The notes under the pieces: model-generated
Seen by the model: only the letters and a program-made list of their open reading frames with translations
Databases searched by the model: none
What the model was told of the DNA's origin: nothing
Made by a program: the position numbers and the translations under genes
Shown here: positions 32,461 to 38,350 of the stretch, in pieces
Position numbering within the stretch: position 1 is the first letter of the stretch
How the letters are laid out: every line of letters begins with the position of its first letter
Source of the DNA: Candidatus Ozemobacteraceae bacterium
GTDB taxonomy: Bacteria > Muiribacteriota > Ozemobacteria > Ozemobacterales > Ozemobacteraceae
Direction of reading: 5' to 3'
Length of the DNA: 38,350 bases
Assembly: GCA_035373905.1 (NCBI GenBank)
Contig: DAOSOK010000043.1
Span: forward strand, 1 to 38,350

Positions 32461-34364
32461 GCGGGAATGGGTTGGGGTGTGCGCACGGCGGACACCCGGG
32501 AATGAACGAGAGCGGATTGAACTGCGCGCACCTCAGTGCGCGCCTGCGGTGTTTTTTTGGAGTGGTCGCGTATGTTTTGGTTGCGATTTGTCCGGGATTT
32601 GCCGGACCGTTTGGGTTTGAGGTTTCGCAACCTGCGATCGAAGGTGGGACGGGCTCGTTGATCGGAACGGTCACGGCGACCGTGGCCGAGGGGCACATGC
32701 TGTATCGGGGCCGGTTATCTGCCTCCTCTGTCGGCGGGAACGTGAAGTTGCTTCTTCCTTCGGGACATCGGAAGAAAGACCCGTTCGGGCCGGGCGAGAT
32801 CGAAATTTTCGATGCCGGTCCCTGGGCGTTCGGCGTTCGGCTCGGCCGTATCACGGCGTCTTCGGAAGCGACCATCGAGCTTGGCTTCCAGGGCTGTTCG
32901 ACGCTGACCTGCTTCATGCCTGACACGTGGACCTTCGCATGGCCGGTTCCGAATGGACTCGGCACTGCTACGGCAGCGAAAGCTCCAACGACGGTCGCAA
33001 CTTCGAGCACGAACGCGCCGCCCGCTAGTAATGAGACTGCTCGAGCACTCGGCAGTGTTTCAACTCCCGGGGGCTCGATGGATTTCGGCCGGACGATCCG
33101 CGAGCGCGGGCTGCCGTTCGCCATGCTGATGGCCTTTTTCGGAGGTCTGCTCGTCAGCCTGACGCCGTGCGTGTATCCGATGATTCCGATCACCCTCTCG
33201 ATTATCGGCAGCAGGGATGAAAACCGCACCATCGGCCGCGGTTTTATATTGTCCATACTATATGTAGCCGGTCTTTCGTTGACCTACGCGTTGCTGGGGC
33301 TTGCCGTGGCGAGTTTCGGCGCTCATCTTCGCGGCTTCATTCAAGGAGCCTGGTTCCAGGGGGCGATGGCGGTCATCTTCGCTCTGCTCGCCCTCTCGAT
33401 GTTCGATCTCTTCATGCTCCAGGTGCCCGACGCCGTTCGGCAACGGTTCGCGGGCTTCAGAAGTGGCGGTATGGCCGGGGTGTTCGTGACCGGCATGGTC
33501 TCTGGGCTCATGGCATCGCCCTGCGTCGCCGCGCCGCTCGCCGGCATTCTCGCCTTCATCGCCTCGACGGGAAGCGCCCTTTTCGGCTTCATGCTGCTGC
33601 TGGCGTTCGCCTGGGGCATGGGGCTGCTTCTCATCTTCCTTGGCACCTTCTCGGGCGTGGTCAACTCGCTTCCACGCTCGGGAGAATGGATGAACCGGGT
33701 CAAGGAGTTCTACGGGTTTCTTCTGCTCGGCGCCGCGCTGTATTTCATCCGCCCGCTCGTCGGCGCCCCACTGGGCGATCTCGGTGTTTCCCTGCTGATG
33801 GCGGCATTTGCCGGCTTCATGGGACTTTTCTCGCCACCCACACCCGAGGCTCCTCTCGGTGAGCGTGTCCGCAAGAGCATCGCCGTCGTCGGTCTGGTCG
33901 TGGCCTGCACATTCGCCGTAAGTTCCGCGGCACGCTGGGGCGGCCTCTGTTTCCCGGTTCCCGGCACCGATCGCGCGCTGGCGGCAGGCATGGCGATGAC
34001 GCCCGAGGGCCTCTTCCCGCGCTGGTATTCGAATTTTCCCGATGCGCTTGCAGACGCCCGGAAGAGCAACCGCCCGCTATTCGTGGATTTCCGGGCCGAC
34101 TGGTGCTCGATCTGCCGCGAACTCGAGGAAAACGTATTTCCCCATCGCAGCGTGGCACCCCTGCTGGCGGAATATGTCCTCGTCCGCATCGACGCGACGG
34201 AGAACGAAGGGGCGGCGGCCGAACTTCTGAAACAATACTCGGTCATAGGCCTGCCGACGCTGCTCCTGCTGCGTCCCGACGGCACCGAACGCGAAGATCT
34301 CCGTATCGTAGGCGACATACGCGCCGCCGACCTGGCCGCCACCCTCGAAAAAGGCCTCCGCTGA
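32457..34364 (+). CDS. dsbD: Thiol:disulfide interchange protein DsbD
   Basis: 635 residues. DsbD passes electrons from cytosolic thioredoxin to the periplasm. An N-terminal periplasmic domain with the redox pair C147/C152 (GCSTLTCFMPDTW) is followed by a Thr/Ala linker. The membrane domain (about 220-500) has TPCVYPMIPITLSIIG (C238) and ASPCVAAPLAG (C356). The C-terminal thioredoxin domain has FRADWCSICRELEENVF (C550/C553). All six catalytic cysteines are present. The start is uncertain: ATG 32457 overlaps the HMA stop, ATG 32502 is the next candidate, and a hairpin (32524-32543) lies inside the first 30 codons. The signal-like segment (CFFGVVAYVLVAICPGFAG) comes only after about 30 residues. 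Confidence 0.93.
   Translation: MSGNGLGCAHGGHPGMNESGLNCAHLSARLRCFFGVVAYVLVAICPGFAGPFGFEVSQPAIEGGTGSLIGTVTATVAEGHMLYRGRLSASSVGGNVKLLLPSGHRKKDPFGPGEIEIFDAGPWAFGVRLGRITASSEATIELGFQGCSTLTCFMPDTWTFAWPVPNGLGTATAAKAPTTVATSSTNAPPASNETARALGSVSTPGGSMDFGRTIRERGLPFAMLMAFFGGLLVSLTPCVYPMIPITLSIIGSRDENRTIGRGFILSILYVAGLSLTYALLGLAVASFGAHLRGFIQGAWFQGAMAVIFALLALSMFDLFMLQVPDAVRQRFAGFRSGGMAGVFVTGMVSGLMASPCVAAPLAGILAFIASTGSALFGFMLLLAFAWGMGLLLIFLGTFSGVVNSLPRSGEWMNRVKEFYGFLLLGAALYFIRPLVGAPLGDLGVSLLMAAFAGFMGLFSPPTPEAPLGERVRKSIAVVGLVVACTFAVSSAARWGGLCFPVPGTDRALAAGMAMTPEGLFPRWYSNFPDALADARKSNRPLFVDFRADWCSICRELEENVFPHRSVAPLLAEYVLVRIDATENEGAAAELLKQYSVIGLPTLLLLRPDGTEREDLRIVGDIRAADLAATLEKGLR
32524..32558 (+). other. Hairpin with downstream T7 run inside the dsbD 5' end
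   Basis: GCGCGCAC (32524-32531) pairs perfectly with GTGCGCGC (32536-32543) around CTCA. A T7 run follows at 32552-32558, 8 nt after the stem. It looks like an attenuator or weak terminator but lies within the annotated coding region. It may reduce dsbD expression relative to the HMA gene, or show that the true start is further downstream. Confidence 0.4.
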
Positions 34365-34385
34365 ATGAATTACTGCTTCATGCTG

Positions 34386-34468
34386 AAAAGACAACGAACC
34401 ACAGAGTCACAGAGACGCAGAGAATGGAAAAATTTCTTTGGAACTCTATGCCTCTGTGTCTCAGTGGT
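34386..34468. repeat. Dispersed inverted-repeat element, copy 1
   Basis: 25-bp arms starting ACCACAGAGTCACAGAG (34398-34422) and ending TCTGTGTCTCAGTGGT (34444-34468) match at 20 of 25 positions around a 21-bp AT-rich centre. Upstream is AAAAGACAACGAACCAC (34386-34402), which recurs in copy 2 at 37331-37434. It lies between dsbD and the zinc-ribbon gene and contains no gene. The CCACAGAG/CTCTGTGG arms resemble short non-coding repeats found in many environmental genomes. Confidence 0.7.
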
Positions 34469-34515
34469 GAAGCATTTTGTATATCGGTGATGAATCGTAA
34501 AGGGAGGATATATCG

Positions 34516-35241
34516 ATGAACTGCCCGTATTGCGGTTCTCCGATTCCGTCGGGTGATGTGAACATTGTCAGGCTCGTCGCCAAATGCAAATCATGCAACG
34601 AGGTGTTCGCTTTCGGTGACGAACTTGGCGCGAAAACGGCGAATTCCGGCTCGTCCGGGTTCGCAACCACCTCCCTCGAACCGCCGCCGATGCCCCCGGG
34701 CCTCCAGACGGCGCTCGTTGGCGACACGCTGCATATCCGCTACAAGTGGTTCAAGCCGGCGATCCTGTTCCTGATGTTTTTCGCCATCGCCTGGGACTCG
34801 TTTCTGCTGTTCTGGTATGGGGCCGCCCTGTTCGTGCCGGGACCGGGCAAGATCATCATGCTGGTCTTCCCGATCGCGCACCTGGCCGTCGGTGTCGCCA
34901 TCACCTACGCCGTGCTCTGCGGCCTCTTCAACACGACAACCATTTCGATCAGCCGCGGCGCCCTGGGCATCCGACACGCACCCTTTTCCTGGGGCTTCGG
35001 CAACAAGCTGGTACAGGTCGAACAGCTCGACCAGCTCTACTGCCGCAGCGAAACGACCCGGAGCAAAAACGGCAGCTCGACCTCCTACTCCCTGCACGCC
35101 ATCCTGACCGACGGCAAGCGCATCGACCTGATCACGAAACTTGACGACCACGACCTCGCCACCTGGCTCGAGTTCGCCATCGAAAAACACCTCGGCATCG
35201 AAAACCGCCCCGTCCCCGGCGAAATGTCGAAACGCGCCTGA
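34516..35241 (+). CDS. Zinc-ribbon membrane protein, unknown
   Basis: 241 residues; ATG 34516 follows GGGAGGA (34502-34508). The N-terminus is a zinc ribbon (CPYC at 3-6, CKSC at 24-27), as in proteins that start MNCPxC. After a Ser/Pro linker there are two strong membrane helices (about 78-104 and 112-138). The rest is a soluble, beta-rich domain (VQVEQLDQLYCRSE, SLHAILTDGKRIDL) ending in a helix (ATWLEFAIEKHLGI), similar in layout to PH-like or bPH membrane-proximal domains. No enzyme motif was seen. It is flanked on both sides by repeat-rich non-coding DNA and stands alone. Confidence 0.75.
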   Translation: MNCPYCGSPIPSGDVNIVRLVAKCKSCNEVFAFGDELGAKTANSGSSGFATTSLEPPPMPPGLQTALVGDTLHIRYKWFKPAILFLMFFAIAWDSFLLFWYGAALFVPGPGKIIMLVFPIAHLAVGVAITYAVLCGLFNTTTISISRGALGIRHAPFSWGFGNKLVQVEQLDQLYCRSETTRSKNGSSTSYSLHAILTDGKRIDLITKLDDHDLATWLEFAIEKHLGIENRPVPGEMSKRA

Positions 35242-35607
35242 CCGTCCAACGCACCACAGAGCAACTAGGGGGCAGATGCTGAAATTACCTTTTTCCCATG
35301 TCTGATTGGGTCAAATCCAATCACAGATATTGCGCCACAAGGACGAGTTTCAAACCATTTGAGGCGCATCGCGATCCCCTCTGGATAGCTCTCTGTGGCT
35401 CTGTCTTGCATTATTGATTCCCGCACAACAAAATCAAAATTGTGCGTTCCTGCTTGTGCTGAGCCTGACGAAGCAAGAGAGGCACTCGCCACCGGCACAT
35501 CCCTTTTTCATTGCTGGTATAATTGTTTTCGTGGTATTTTTCGTCAACTTTTTTGATTCTGCTTATTTCAGAATTAAATACCAGTCGAACGAAGAAATGA
35601 TATCTAT
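35242..35607. other. Repeat-littered, AT-richer intergenic region
   Basis: 366 bp with no gene I can support. From left to right it has an ACCACAGAG fragment (about 35253-35261) like the arms of the dispersed element; an inverted repeat TGATTGG/CCAATCA (35303-35309, 35317-35323); a CTCTGTGGCTCTGT fragment (about 35392-35405); a perfect inverted repeat CGCACAA/TTGTGCG (35422-35428, 35440-35446); and GTGCTGAGCCTGACGAAG (35456-35473), whose complement CTTCGTCAGGCTCAGCAC looks like a widespread intergenic repeat. An extended -10 promoter (35515-35523) follows. A 77-codon minus-strand frame (35265-35498) runs through these repeats and is not credible as a gene. Confidence 0.6.
35515..35523 (+). 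promoter_or_regulatory. Extended -10 promoter upstream of the DegT fusion gene
   Basis: TGGTATAAT is a perfect extended -10 element (TGn before TATAAT). No -35 match is seen at 17 bp, which is common for extended -10 promoters. The leader to ATG 35608 is about 78 nt and AT-rich. Confidence 0.5.
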
Positions 35608-37311
35608 ATGAAGCAGTATATTCGTACGTTATATTCTCCCTCCGGTACCCTTGGCCGGCTGGCATTCGACATCGTTGTCGCCAATGGAGGTATGTTTTTG
35701 GGAACGATGTTTTCCGTCGTTCTCGCGATCGTCCGCTTCCCATCGATTTCCCAGGAGTATTTTTGGGAGATGTTTGTCGGCAGATGGATGTTCAGCATTC
35801 CGTTCGTTTCCCTTGCGTGCGCCATCAGCTTTCCGCTTTCGGGTATCTACGGCATCGATCTTCGCGGGAAATACCGCGATATCGCAGTCCCCATGTTTAC
35901 TGCTCTCGTTGGCGCGCTCTCCATCCATGTATTCCTCGTATACGCTCTTGCTATAATGATTCCACGAAGTCTGATGACCACGGGCTGGCTGTGTACAGCC
36001 CTTCTGGCGGTCGGAGGCCGGATCGGCCGCAGTTGGTTCGTGAAGCGATTTCGCATCATTCGTGCAGATTCACGGCTTGCACGAATCGACAGCATGTTGA
36101 CCTTGGCGTCCCAGGAAGAAGGGTGGCTGCCCCCCGACAGTCCCCACGCCAAGGCCCCTTGGCCGCATTTCGAAAAGGACGAGATCCTGGCCGCCGCGAC
36201 CATTCTCGAATCCGGCAAGGTCAACCAGTGGACAGGCCACGAGGTCGTCGCGTTTCAGGACGAGTTCAAGGCGTTCTGCGGCAGCCGGCATGCCATCGCC
36301 CTCGCAAACGGGACCGTCGCCCTCGATCTCGCGTTCCATGCGCTCGGGTTCCAACCCGGCGATGAGATCGTCGTGACGCCGCGCACGTTCATTGCCTCGG
36401 CCGGAAGTGCCGTTCTCGCAGGACTCAAGCCGGTTTTCGCCGATGTAGACAAGGACAGCCAGAACATCACCGCCGAAACGATCGAACGCGTTCTCAGCCC
36501 GAAAACCCGGGCCATCATCACGGTGCACCTGGCCGGCTGGCCCTGCGACATGGATCCCATCCTGGATCTGGCGAAGTCCCGCGGCATTGCCGTCATCGAA
36601 GATTGTGCACAGGCGCACGGTGCCCGGTATCATGGCCGTTCGGTCGGTTCCTTCGGAACTCTCGCAGCGTTCTCCTTCTGTCAGGACAAGATCATGACCA
36701 CCGGCGGCGAGGGCGGCATGCTCCTCACAGACCAGGAATCGCTCTGGAAGAAAGCCTGGATGTACAAGGATCATGGCAAGAACCCGGACAAGGTTTTCCA
36801 GAAGAGCTCCACCCCAGGCTTCCGCTGGGTTCACGACTCGTTCGGAACCAACTGGCGGCTGACCGAGCTCCAGGCAGCTCTCGGCCGCGTTCAGCTGCGT
36901 AAACTTCCGGACTGGGTGGAGGCCCGCAGACGTCACGCCGCCATTCTTCAGGAGCGTTTCAGGAAGATATCCGCCTTCCGCCTCACGACGCCGCCGGGTG
37001 ACACGTATCATTCCTATTACAAATACTATATTTTCGTGAGGCCGGAAGCCCTGAAGACCGACTGGAACCGCGACCGCATTCATTCGGCCCTTCTCGATGC
37101 TGGAGTGGCCTGTTTCAGTGGCAGCTGCAGCGAGATCTATCTCGAAGAGGCCTTCGCCGCAGGCAGTCTCCGGCCGAAGGAACGTCTCCCGGTCGCCCGC
37201 GAACTGGGCGAAACCAGCCTGATGTTCCTGGTCCACCCCACCCTGACCGACGACGACATGCATGCCACCGCCGGCATCGTCGACCGCGTCATCTCCAGCG
37301 CCACCCGTTAA
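35608..37311 (+). CDS. Membrane-anchored DegT/DnrJ/EryC1 aminotransferase
   Basis: 567 residues. The first about 150 residues have four hydrophobic helices and end in IPRSLMTTGWL, GGRIGRSW, VKRF. This resembles the N-terminal membrane domain of FlaA1/PglF/CapD-type sugar-nucleotide dehydratases, which carry a PRS motif before the last helix. From about 180 on it is a full DegT-family PLP aminotransferase: SGKVNQWTGHEVVAFQDEF, ALANGTVALDLAFHALG, ITVHLAGWPCDMDPI, EDCAQAHGARYHG and the PLP lysine in SFCQDKIMTTGGEGGML. Members transaminate keto-sugars on nucleotides (PglE, WbpE). Normally DegT enzymes are soluble and have no such anchor. The start has a weak ribosome-binding site. A hexapeptide acyltransferase fragment lies nearby at the window edge. 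Confidence 0.9.
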   Translation: MKQYIRTLYSPSGTLGRLAFDIVVANGGMFLGTMFSVVLAIVRFPSISQEYFWEMFVGRWMFSIPFVSLACAISFPLSGIYGIDLRGKYRDIAVPMFTALVGALSIHVFLVYALAIMIPRSLMTTGWLCTALLAVGGRIGRSWFVKRFRIIRADSRLARIDSMLTLASQEEGWLPPDSPHAKAPWPHFEKDEILAAATILESGKVNQWTGHEVVAFQDEFKAFCGSRHAIALANGTVALDLAFHALGFQPGDEIVVTPRTFIASAGSAVLAGLKPVFADVDKDSQNITAETIERVLSPKTRAIITVHLAGWPCDMDPILDLAKSRGIAVIEDCAQAHGARYHGRSVGSFGTLAAFSFCQDKIMTTGGEGGMLLTDQESLWKKAWMYKDHGKNPDKVFQKSSTPGFRWVHDSFGTNWRLTELQAALGRVQLRKLPDWVEARRRHAAILQERFRKISAFRLTTPPGDTYHSYYKYYIFVRPEALKTDWNRDRIHSALLDAGVACFSGSCSEIYLEEAFAAGSLRPKERLPVARELGETSLMFLVHPTLTDDDMHATAGIVDRVISSATR

Positions 37312-37330
37312 AACCGGCAGGAAAAACGGG

Positions 37331-37434
37331 TCACAGAGGCACTGAGATAAAATAGTATCATATTGTATAACACTTCAGGATTTATAAAGGGATCCCTCTG
37401 TGCCTCAGTGTTTCCGTGGTTCGTTGTATCTTTT
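37331..37434. repeat. Dispersed inverted-repeat element, copy 2
   Basis: Arms TCACAGAGGCACTGAGA (37331-37347) and CCTCTGTGCCTCAGTGT (37395-37411) match at 13 of 17 positions. On the minus strand, AAAAGATACAACGAACCAC (37434-37416) precedes the arm, almost identical to 34386-34402 of copy 1 apart from a 2-nt insertion. The copy is therefore inverted relative to copy 1. It fills the gap between the convergent DegT and Nif3-family genes and may act as a bidirectional terminator. Confidence 0.7.
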
Positions 37435-37440
37435 CCGTTC

Positions 37441-38226
37441 TTAGAGGCCGGTTGGGAGATCGATGAAGACGTGCTCGAGGTTGAACTTCTTCGCGAGCAC
37501 CTCGCCGATTGCCCTTGCGCCAAATGTCTCAGTCGCATAGTGGCCCGCAGCGAACATGTGAATCCCCCGATCCCGGCATGTGGGAACGGCCTGATGGATA
37601 ACCTCGCCGGTGATGATCGCATCGACCTTCCCGTCTGCAACTGCTGCATCGGAAACACTGCTCCAGCCGCCGCCCGAGACGATGCCGATCGTCGAAATCT
37701 TCTCGGCCCCGAAGGCGAGATGATGAGCGACAGGGCCCACGACTTTCACGATGCGCTTTTTCAGCATTTCCGGCGTGAGAGGTTTCGAGAAGCGAGCGAG
37801 CACACCGACCTTCTGGTTCATGAAGTCACCAAATGGCTCGACGACTTCTGCCCCGAGCAGGCGGGCGAGAATCGGATTGTTCCCGAGCTCCGGATGCATG
37901 TCGAGCGGCAGATGCAGACCATAAAGATTGAGATTTCCCGAGGACATGATCTCGACGAGCCTTCTCGCAAACCGGTCAATCCTTTTCCACTCGCCCCCCT
38001 TCCAGAACAGGCCATGGTGCACGAGCGCAAAATCGGCTTCGGCGCTGACGGCCGCGCCGACGAACTCGGCCGTCGCATCGACGCCGGTCGCGATCTTCGT
38101 GACGATTTCCGAGCCCTCGAACTGGAGGCCGTTATATGACACATCCGCCGTCATCGAAATCTTGAACGTTTCTTCCAGAAACCGCAAGAGCTCGCTCCGT
38201 GCAACCCCCTCGATTCTGCGCTTCAT
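37441..38226 (-). CDS. Nif3-like dinuclear metal-centre protein
   Basis: 261 residues from ATG 38226, preceded on the minus strand by GGAG (38236-38233). Nif3/YbgI family: VSYNGLQFEGSEIVTKIATGVDATAEFV at the N-terminus, ADFALVHHGLFWKG (metal-binding His pair), LNLYGLHLPLDMHPELGNN, then GIVSGGGWSSVSDA, DAIITGEVIHQ and the C-terminal FAAGHYATETFGARAIGEVL (metal-binding His and Glu). The family forms hexameric rings with a dinuclear metal site. Its cellular role is still unclear, although a GTP cyclohydrolase I type 2 label is often attached without proof. It is encoded on the minus strand, 61 bp downstream of the acyltransferase fragment. Confidence 0.93.
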   Translation of the reverse strand: MKRRIEGVARSELLRFLEETFKISMTADVSYNGLQFEGSEIVTKIATGVDATAEFVGAAVSAEADFALVHHGLFWKGGEWKRIDRFARRLVEIMSSGNLNLYGLHLPLDMHPELGNNPILARLLGAEVVEPFGDFMNQKVGVLARFSKPLTPEMLKKRIVKVVGPVAHHLAFGAEKISTIGIVSGGGWSSVSDAAVADGKVDAIITGEVIHQAVPTCRDRGIHMFAAGHYATETFGARAIGEVLAKKFNLEHVFIDLPTGL

Positions 38227-38287
38227 AGATATCTCCAATGATAGATAAGATGACTCGTCTTCCGATGAGCTTCACCTGGGAAAGGCC

Positions 38288-38350
38288 TCAAGACTGGGGC
38301 TTTGCGGGGCAACCGATGACCGTGACACCATCCGCGACATCCATCGTGAC
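38288..38350 (-). CDS. C-terminal end of a hexapeptide-repeat acyltransferase (partial)
   Basis: Only the last 20 residues are in the window, reading VTMDVADGVTVIGCPAKPQS before TGA at 38290-38288. This is the usual tail of left-handed beta-helix acyltransferases such as the NeuD/PglD sugar N- or O-acetyltransferases (VTKDVPDGVTVVGNPAK-like). The gene continues beyond 38350 on the minus strand. It lies close to the DegT aminotransferase; the two activities act in sequence in bacillosamine-type sugar synthesis. The family is likely, the substrate unknown. Confidence 0.65.
   Translation of the reverse strand, partial: VTMDVADGVTVIGCPAKPQS

Noticed and set aside
35265..35498. 77-codon minus-strand frame in the repeat-rich gap
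   Set aside because: It runs through three repeat fragments, has no ribosome-binding site and no recognisable family.
38250..38350. Open plus-strand frame at the right edge beginning at ATG 38250
   Set aside because: The minus strand reads a convincing acyltransferase C-terminus over the same bases, and the plus-strand start lacks a ribosome-binding site.
1..38350. tRNA, rRNA, riboswitch, CRISPR, insertion sequence or prophage genes
   Set aside because: I looked through the intergenic regions and saw no cloverleaf, no regularly spaced repeats and no transposase, integrase or phage structural gene. A covariance-model scan would be needed to exclude small RNAs.

Overview
The window is GC-rich, densely coded DNA from a diderm bacterium: it has an outer-membrane secretin (CpaC), a DsbD-type thiol transporter and several signal-peptide proteins. 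No rRNA, tRNA, transposase or CRISPR array was seen. I cannot name the organism. The mix of Tad/Flp pilus genes, GAF-rich signalling proteins, zinc-ribbon/TPR proteins and a pilin-like cysteine module suggests an environmental or gut lineage outside the well-studied phyla. Riflebacteria/Ozemobacteria-like is a low-confidence guess; a deltaproteobacterial-type lineage is an alternative.

Layout. 1-4954: a Tad/Flp pilus block with the 3' remnant of a tadE-like gene, a TadG-like protein, a terminator, a promoter with a G8 tract in its spacer, cpaB, cpaC, a second terminator and an intact tadE. The Tad ATPase, platform proteins and pilin are not here. 5102-8234: housekeeping genes (M18 aminopeptidase, holA, and rpsT on the minus strand). 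8390-19420: a long plus-strand run starting at a good sigma70-type promoter. It holds three multi-GAF signalling proteins with overlapping ends (SpoIIE/RsbU phosphatase, GGDEF cyclase, HD-GYP phosphodiesterase), a DHH-CBS-nucleotidyltransferase fusion, a site-2 protease and a small membrane protein.

19435-23428: a minus-strand operon of sugar epimerase, GT4 glycosyltransferase, RarA and an HD-domain protein. 23671-25874: a DUF885 peptidase and a HIT protein, followed by a paired palindromic repeat. 26077-31301: a compact group of mostly unrecognised genes (exported protein, membrane protein, unknown protein, zinc-ribbon/TPR membrane protein, exported TPR protein with a pilin-like module). 31345-34364: NAD kinase, then an HMA metal-binding protein overlapping dsbD. 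34386-38350: an accessory-looking stretch with two copies of a dispersed inverted-repeat element, a zinc-ribbon membrane protein, a 366-bp repeat-littered gap, a DegT aminotransferase fused to a polytopic membrane domain, a Nif3-family protein and the tail of a hexapeptide acyltransferase.

How they may work together. The pilus genes would build the outer part of a Flp-type pilus. The three GAF proteins look like one signalling unit that both makes and degrades c-di-GMP and adds a PP2C-type phosphatase output. The epimerase/glycosyltransferase genes and the right-edge aminotransferase and acyltransferase belong to surface-glycan or amino-sugar synthesis. The most notable points are the candidate slippage-controlled cpaB promoter, the membrane-anchored DegT fusion, the signalling trio, the degenerate DHH domain, the pilin-like module inside a TPR protein, and the dispersed repeats.
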